Positions 31,076-35,224 of a stretch of 35,224 nt of DNA are shown one piece after another. The DNA comes from Treponema sp. UBA3862. GTDB lineage: Bacteria > Spirochaetota > Spirochaetia > Treponematales > Treponemataceae. The stretch is taken from NCBI GenBank assembly GCA_002392405.1, contig DGGY01000048.1:1-35224 (forward strand), written 5' to 3'. Both the position numbers and the translations under genes were made by a program. How positions within the stretch are numbered: position 1 is the stretch's first letter; each line of letters opens with the position of its first letter. Under the pieces are notes generated by a model. It had not been told where the DNA came from. It saw nothing but the letters and a program-made list of their open reading frames with translations, and did not search any database.

Positions 31076-32974
31076 ATGAGTTTATATTCCCTTTATGTTG
31101 TAATTTTTGCCGTATGTGCGGTTATTGGTGTACCTGTCCTTTCACTTGTTGAGTATGTTCATATTCATCATCTTGGAGTGTCAGAATGGATTACAGGGCT
31201 TCCTGTTACTGTAGCTGTTTCTGTAGTTTTAATTCTTGTAATTGCTGCTATTGTCCGTGTTCAGATTAATCCTGCCTTAAGGGTAATGGAAAAGTCAAAG
31301 ACCCAGAATCTTTCAGATGAAGAAAAAATTTCTTTTGTTCCTGCTTTCAGAAGGGTTCGTCACACAACAATTGCTTCCCTCATGATTGCCTACATTGTGG
31401 GTAACGGCGGAGTTGTTTTAATAAAAGCCTCAAAAGGGGCAATCAATATTGGTGAAACTACCGGTGAAAGGACTGCAACTATGCTTGCAATTTTTGCCCT
31501 CTGTTTTGTATATGCTCTTTGGCATATAAGTTATACGACAACACTGTTTGAACTTCTTGCCCAGAAATATATCAAAAAACTCGGTATTACAGATGTAGGT
31601 AATCAGGAAGTTTCCCACTTTACTGTCAGTATAGGTATGGTTTCTCTTGTAAATGCCGTATTTACAGGCTGGCATATGGTCTGCTGTGGTTTTGGTCTTG
31701 CACGTTTTAACCAAAATGGAATTGGAATTGCAGAATTCTTTAAAACCATGTTCCCTGTTTTCGGCTGGTGTTTTGTTTCCTGTATACCTGGAATGTATAT
31801 ACTGCTTAACATAATGCGAAGACGATTCTCCGATACTTCCAGCCAGATAAAAAATCTCCGTAAGAACGGAGACCTTATCACCCGTATTTCACTTGATTCT
31901 TTTGATGACTTCAGCGTAATTAATTCTGAAATGAATAAGCTTTTAGACTTCCTTAAGGACGTTATCGGGGAAGTAAAGGGGCAGAATAAGTCTGTAGATA
32001 ACAATGCTTCAAGCCTTTTAGATCATGTAGAAGAAAACCTTTCCGGTATTCATCAGATGGTTTCTTCCTTTGATGATATTAACAATAAAAACTCCACCCG
32101 CGATGAGCTTTTAAGAAATACGCAGCAGAATATTGCAAAACTCAATGACGATGCTGAAAAAATTTCTGGACTGGTTGAGGAACAGACTGCCGCAATTGAG
32201 GAAAATGCCGGAGCCGTTACAGAAATGGTTGCAAACATCAAATCAATGACTGAGATGATTAAAAAGGCAAAAGACCTTTCTGAAAACCTGTCAAAGATTG
32301 CTGAAAGGGGAACTGGTGAAGTAAACACGACCTTACAGCTCATTGAAAAAATCACCGAAATGTCCAAACGCATGTCTGAAATTACTCAGGTGATTTCTGC
32401 CGTTGCTTCCCAGACCAACCTTCTTGCAATGAATGCTGCAATTGAAGCGGCTCACGCCGGTGAGTCTGGTGCAGGTTTCTCTGTTGTTGCCGATGAAATC
32501 CGTAAACTTGCTGAATCAACAACTGTCAGCACAAGGGAAATTAAAGACCTTATCAAGACAATGGTTGATGTTGTAAACAGTTCTTCTCAATCAATGACTG
32601 CGACTTCTTCGGTATTTGCAGAAATCAATACTGGTGTAAAAGACCAGAATCAGATTGTTGAAACAATCAACAATGCAATGGAAGAGCAGACTATAGGTGC
32701 TTCTGAAACTTTAAAAGTGACTAATGAGATTGCTTCTCAGATAAATGAAATCAATTCCCTTGTTAAAGGACAGAGTGAATACAACAGACGGATTAAAGAT
32801 GACATCAATAATGTTGTTGAACTTTCTCGCTCTGTAAATACTTCGATCGGAGAATCTGATAAGGTTGTACGCGAATTTGAAGTAACTATGAACGGCATTG
32901 CTAAGGCCGCCCAGGATAATCATAATTCTGTTGATGCGGTGACTGAAAAACTTGACGGATTCAAAATCGACTGA
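31076..32974 (+). CDS. Methyl-accepting chemotaxis protein with a six-helix membrane sensor region
   Basis: The frame is open from an ATG at 31040, but the ATG at 31076 fits the leaderless -10 box and starts right at the first membrane helix, giving 632 aa. About six membrane helices lie at ~5-25, 43-63, 98-116, 135-156, 186-208 and 228-248 (for example [29 protein letters not shown]). This is not the usual two-helix receptor with a periplasmic domain. A HAMP-like stretch follows (~255-300, [15 protein letters not shown]). The signalling coiled coil has the conserved tip [20 protein letters not shown], then [13 protein letters not shown] (~447-483). It signals to CheA and the flagellar motor. 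The ligand is unknown; sensing within the membrane is possible. Its end overlaps the MATE gene by 23 bases. Confidence 0.93.
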   Translation: MSLYSLYVVIFAVCAVIGVPVLSLVEYVHIHHLGVSEWITGLPVTVAVSVVLILVIAAIVRVQINPALRVMEKSKTQNLSDEEKISFVPAFRRVRHTTIASLMIAYIVGNGGVVLIKASKGAINIGETTGERTATMLAIFALCFVYALWHISYTTTLFELLAQKYIKKLGITDVGNQEVSHFTVSIGMVSLVNAVFTGWHMVCCGFGLARFNQNGIGIAEFFKTMFPVFGWCFVSCIPGMYILLNIMRRRFSDTSSQIKNLRKNGDLITRISLDSFDDFSVINSEMNKLLDFLKDVIGEVKGQNKSVDNNASSLLDHVEENLSGIHQMVSSFDDINNKNSTRDELLRNTQQNIAKLNDDAEKISGLVEEQTAAIEENAGAVTEMVANIKSMTEMIKKAKDLSENLSKIAERGTGEVNTTLQLIEKITEMSKRMSEITQVISAVASQTNLLAMNAAIEAAHAGESGAGFSVVADEIRKLAESTTVSTREIKDLIKTMVDVVNSSSQSMTATSSVFAEINTGVKDQNQIVETINNAMEEQTIGASETLKVTNEIASQINEINSLVKGQSEYNRRIKDDINNVVELSRSVNTSIGESDKVVREFEVTMNGIAKAAQDNHNSVDAVTEKLDGFKID

Positions 32975-34328
32975 GACTGGCAGGTTTGACCTATCTCTCT
33001 TATTAAAAGAAAACTCTCAGATTTCTCTAAGGCAGCAGATTTACTTTGTCCTTAAGCTGAGCGTGCCCGGTATGCTCGCACAGCTTTCTGCAATTTTAAT
33101 GCAGTATATTGATGCAGCTATGGCTGGAGCTCTGGGGGCTGATGCATCGGCTGCAATCGGTCTTGTCTCTTCAAGCACCTGGGTTTTAATGAGCCTGCAG
33201 CATGCCCTTGGTATTGGCTTTACCGTTCAGACGGCACACGCTGCAGGGGCAGGGGATAAAGACAGGGCAAAGAATCTTTTGTGCAATTCTTTAATCTGCT
33301 CCACCGTTTTCTGTCTTTTTATTCTTATGACCGGGGTCTGTCTTAGTTTTAAACTCCCTTTATGGCTTGGAGCCTCTCCTCAGATTTACAGTGATGCGTT
33401 CTGGTATTTTCTTATTTTCTGTCTATCAGGGCCTTTCTATGAAGCTGTATTTTTAATGAGCGGAATGCTTCAGTGTACGGGAAATATGAGGCTTCCTGCT
33501 GTTTTGAATGCACTGATGTGTATTTTAGACATTATTTTTAACTGGATTTTTATTTTTGGATTTAAGCTTGGCGTAAAAGGTGCGGCCATTGGTTCTGCTG
33601 TCAGTGCGGTAATAATTGCCGCAGTTATCTGCTCGTATACATTTTTTAAATCTGATTATTTAAAAATCTCCGGCTTTAAGAAGTTTTTTTTAGATACTGC
33701 TTCAATAAAAAAAGCTGTCAACCTTGGTTTTCCTGTTGCCCTCCAGAGTTCAGCCTTCAGTGCCGCCCTTGCCGTTGTTACAAAAATCATTGCACCTTTA
33801 GGTTCTGTGAGCCTTGCTGCCAACTCTTTTGCGACAACGGCCGAAAGTCTGTGTTATATGCCCGGCTACGGTATTCAGGAAGCAGCAACCACTTTAACAG
33901 GACAGAGCTGGGGGGCTAAGCGTAAGGATTTAGTCAGTTCTTTTGGAAGAATTACCGTTATATACGGAATGCTTGTTATGGGGATTACGGGAATCCTTAT
34001 GTATTTTGTCTGTCCCTATATCTTTAAGTTCATTACGCCTGATGTTCAGGTCCAGCTTCTTTCTGTAAAGATTTTAAGGATAGAACTTTTTGCAGAACCT
34101 CTTTTCGGAGCAAGTATTGTCGCAATGGGTGTTCTTCGTGGTAAGGGAGATACTCTTGTTCCCGGGCTTTTAAATCTTTTCAGCTTATGGGTTGTAAGAC
34201 TTTCGCTTAGTTTTATTCTGGTCAGGCCTTACGGTCTTACGGGAATCTGGATTGCCATGGCAGCTGAACTTTGCTTCAGGGGCGTTATAATGCTTTTACG
34301 CATGAGGTTTGGGTTATATAAGGATTGA
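32952..34328 (+). CDS. MATE-family multidrug/Na+ (or H+) antiporter
   Basis: The 458-aa integral membrane protein has about twelve helices in two homologous halves. Family sequences include [57 protein letters not shown] (the second-half counterpart) and [15 protein letters not shown]. The start is the TTG at 32952, inside the last 23 bases of the chemoreceptor gene and preceded by GGTGA; the next ATG in frame (M39-like, VPGM) would cut into helix 1, so the TTG is likely correct and translation is coupled. It exports organic cations or metabolites. Cotranscription with a chemoreceptor is unusual but has no clear functional meaning. Confidence 0.93.
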   Translation: MTDSKSTETGRFDLSLLLKENSQISLRQQIYFVLKLSVPGMLAQLSAILMQYIDAAMAGALGADASAAIGLVSSSTWVLMSLQHALGIGFTVQTAHAAGAGDKDRAKNLLCNSLICSTVFCLFILMTGVCLSFKLPLWLGASPQIYSDAFWYFLIFCLSGPFYEAVFLMSGMLQCTGNMRLPAVLNALMCILDIIFNWIFIFGFKLGVKGAAIGSAVSAVIIAAVICSYTFFKSDYLKISGFKKFFLDTASIKKAVNLGFPVALQSSAFSAALAVVTKIIAPLGSVSLAANSFATTAESLCYMPGYGIQEAATTLTGQSWGAKRKDLVSSFGRITVIYGMLVMGITGILMYFVCPYIFKFITPDVQVQLLSVKILRIELFAEPLFGASIVAMGVLRGKGDTLVPGLLNLFSLWVVRLSLSFILVRPYGLTGIWIAMAAELCFRGVIMLLRMRFGLYKD

Positions 34329-34338
34329 AGTAAAAATT

Positions 34339-34788
34339 TCAGCGCCTTTTTGCGATTTCTTCCTGGCACAGTGAATCGCAGATTTCGTTGTATTCAATTC
34401 CGGCGTGCCCTTTGACCCACTTCCATTCCACATTCATTGATGAGTTGAGTTCGTCTAAACGCATCCACAGTTCCTGGTTTTTTACAGGCTTTTTATCTGC
34501 AGTTTTCCAGCCTTTTTTCTTCCATGAAAAAATCCACTGAGTAATGCCGTTTTTCACATACTGGGAATCGATGTTTACTTCCACAGAAATGCCGTTAAAA
34601 CGCGCCGTATTCTTTATCGCTGTTAAAGCTGCAATTGCGGCCATGAGTTCCATCTTGTTGTTTGTGGTGAGTTTTTCGCCGCCGCTTAATTTGCGTGCTT
34701 CGCCTTCTGCTATGATTACGCAGGCCCATCCGCCCGGGCCGGGGTTGCCTGAGCAGCCTCCGTCAGTGTAAACAACTATTTTTTCCAT
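34339..34788 (-). CDS. rnhA: Ribonuclease HI
   Basis: The 149-aa protein has normal length. It carries the DEDD active site: Asp9 (VVYTDGGCSGNPGPGGWA), Glu47 (TTNNKMELMA), Asp74 (VNIDSQYVKNGI) and Asp138 (NEICDSLCQ), with the loop His128 in WVKGHAGIEYN. It cuts RNA in RNA-DNA hybrids, including Okazaki primers. It is convergent with the MATE gene, 10 bases apart. There is no Shine-Dalgarno, and a TGC-TAAAAT box ends 6 bases before the ATG. Confidence 0.97.
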   Translation of the reverse strand: MEKIVVYTDGGCSGNPGPGGWACVIIAEGEARKLSGGEKLTTNNKMELMAAIAALTAIKNTARFNGISVEVNIDSQYVKNGITQWIFSWKKKGWKTADKKPVKNQELWMRLDELNSSMNVEWKWVKGHAGIEYNEICDSLCQEEIAKRR

Positions 34789-34794
34789 GAGGAT

Positions 34795-34803
34795 ATTTTA
34801 GCA
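34795..34803 (-). promoter_or_regulatory. Extended -10 promoter of rnhA, leaderless spacing
   Basis: On the minus strand TG-C-TAAAAT is followed by ATCCTC and then the ATG at 34788, so the transcript would begin at the start codon. Confidence 0.5.
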
Positions 34804-34835
34804 GAAAAAACGGATGTGATAAAACAAAAAAATAC

Positions 34836-34864
34836 TTGCCGGCTGAACTATTTTTTATTATTTT
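34836..34864 (+). promoter_or_regulatory. Possible sigma70 promoter of groEL
   Basis: TTGCCG (34836-34841), a 17-base spacer and TATTTT (34859-34864). No CIRCE inverted repeat (TTAGCACTC-N9-GAGTGCTAA) is present in the 146 bases before groEL. AAGGAGA (34919-34925) is the ribosome site. Confidence 0.4.
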
Positions 34865-34919
34865 TTAGAGTATAGGCTGCGGATAAAACTGCGGCGTTTT
34901 AGAAAAGTTTATTATTTAA

Positions 34920-35224
<305 letters not shown>

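Overview
The window looks like a chromosomal segment of a gut- or rumen-type Treponema (Spirochaetota). The case rests on gene content and style: many lipoproteins with relaxed lipoboxes, several secreted or outer-membrane barrel-like proteins, a threonyl-tRNA synthetase without the N-terminal TGS domain, a large chemoreceptor, AT-rich intergenic DNA, and carbohydrate-active surface proteins that suggest pectin use. The genus call is inference; nothing here is a species marker.

Layout. 1-2.7 kb: a sensor-less hybrid histidine kinase (cut by the left edge) coupled to a protein with two receiver domains, divergent from a DJ-1/PfpI gene. 3.5-8 kb: a lipoprotein SGNH (rhamnogalacturonan acetylesterase-like) hydrolase, divergent from a LacI-sensor/AraC-HTH regulator. 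8-9.4 kb: acetate kinase. 9.4-10.9 kb: an accessory patch with a GC-rich island, an orphan gene fragment, and a compact overlapping DUF3791-DUF3990-DUF3791 cassette resembling a toxin-antitoxin module built on an ADP-ribosyltransferase-like protein. It is followed by a stand-alone phosphopantothenate-cysteine ligase. 11.6-13.6 kb: a Cthe_2159-type polysaccharide-binding lipoprotein. 13.8-15.2 kb: an NfeD/SPFH pair. 15.3-18.3 kb: a family-5 solute-binding protein coupled to a large unknown protein. 18.4-20.2 kb: thrS. 20.3-23.7 kb: metE with a divergent LysR regulator and a well placed dyad. 23.7-27.3 kb: envelope proteins of unknown function. 27.3-30.8 kb: two Rpn/PD-(D/E)XK family genes (one missing its nuclease half) flanking a surface lipoprotein gene and sharing a 97-bp direct repeat. 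31-34.3 kb: a chemoreceptor with a six-helix membrane sensor, and a MATE transporter. 34.3-35.2 kb: rnhA and the start of groEL.

How the parts fit. The secreted esterase, the Cthe_2159-like binding protein and the surface lipoprotein fit a bacterium that attaches to and deacetylates pectin. Acetate kinase would then form ATP and acetate from acetyl-phosphate. The LacI/AraC hybrid is the likely local regulator of the esterase. LysR probably activates metE.

The observations most worth following up are the DUF3791/DUF3990 cassette, the Rpn pair with an identical C-terminal tail and a polymorphism-prone Gln/Gly repeat, and a recurring promoter pattern. In that pattern a sigma70 -10 box, often extended as TGC-TAnnnT, ends 6-7 bases before the ATG with no Shine-Dalgarno, which points to leaderless mRNAs for several genes. 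No tRNA, rRNA, CRISPR array or intact insertion sequence was seen.
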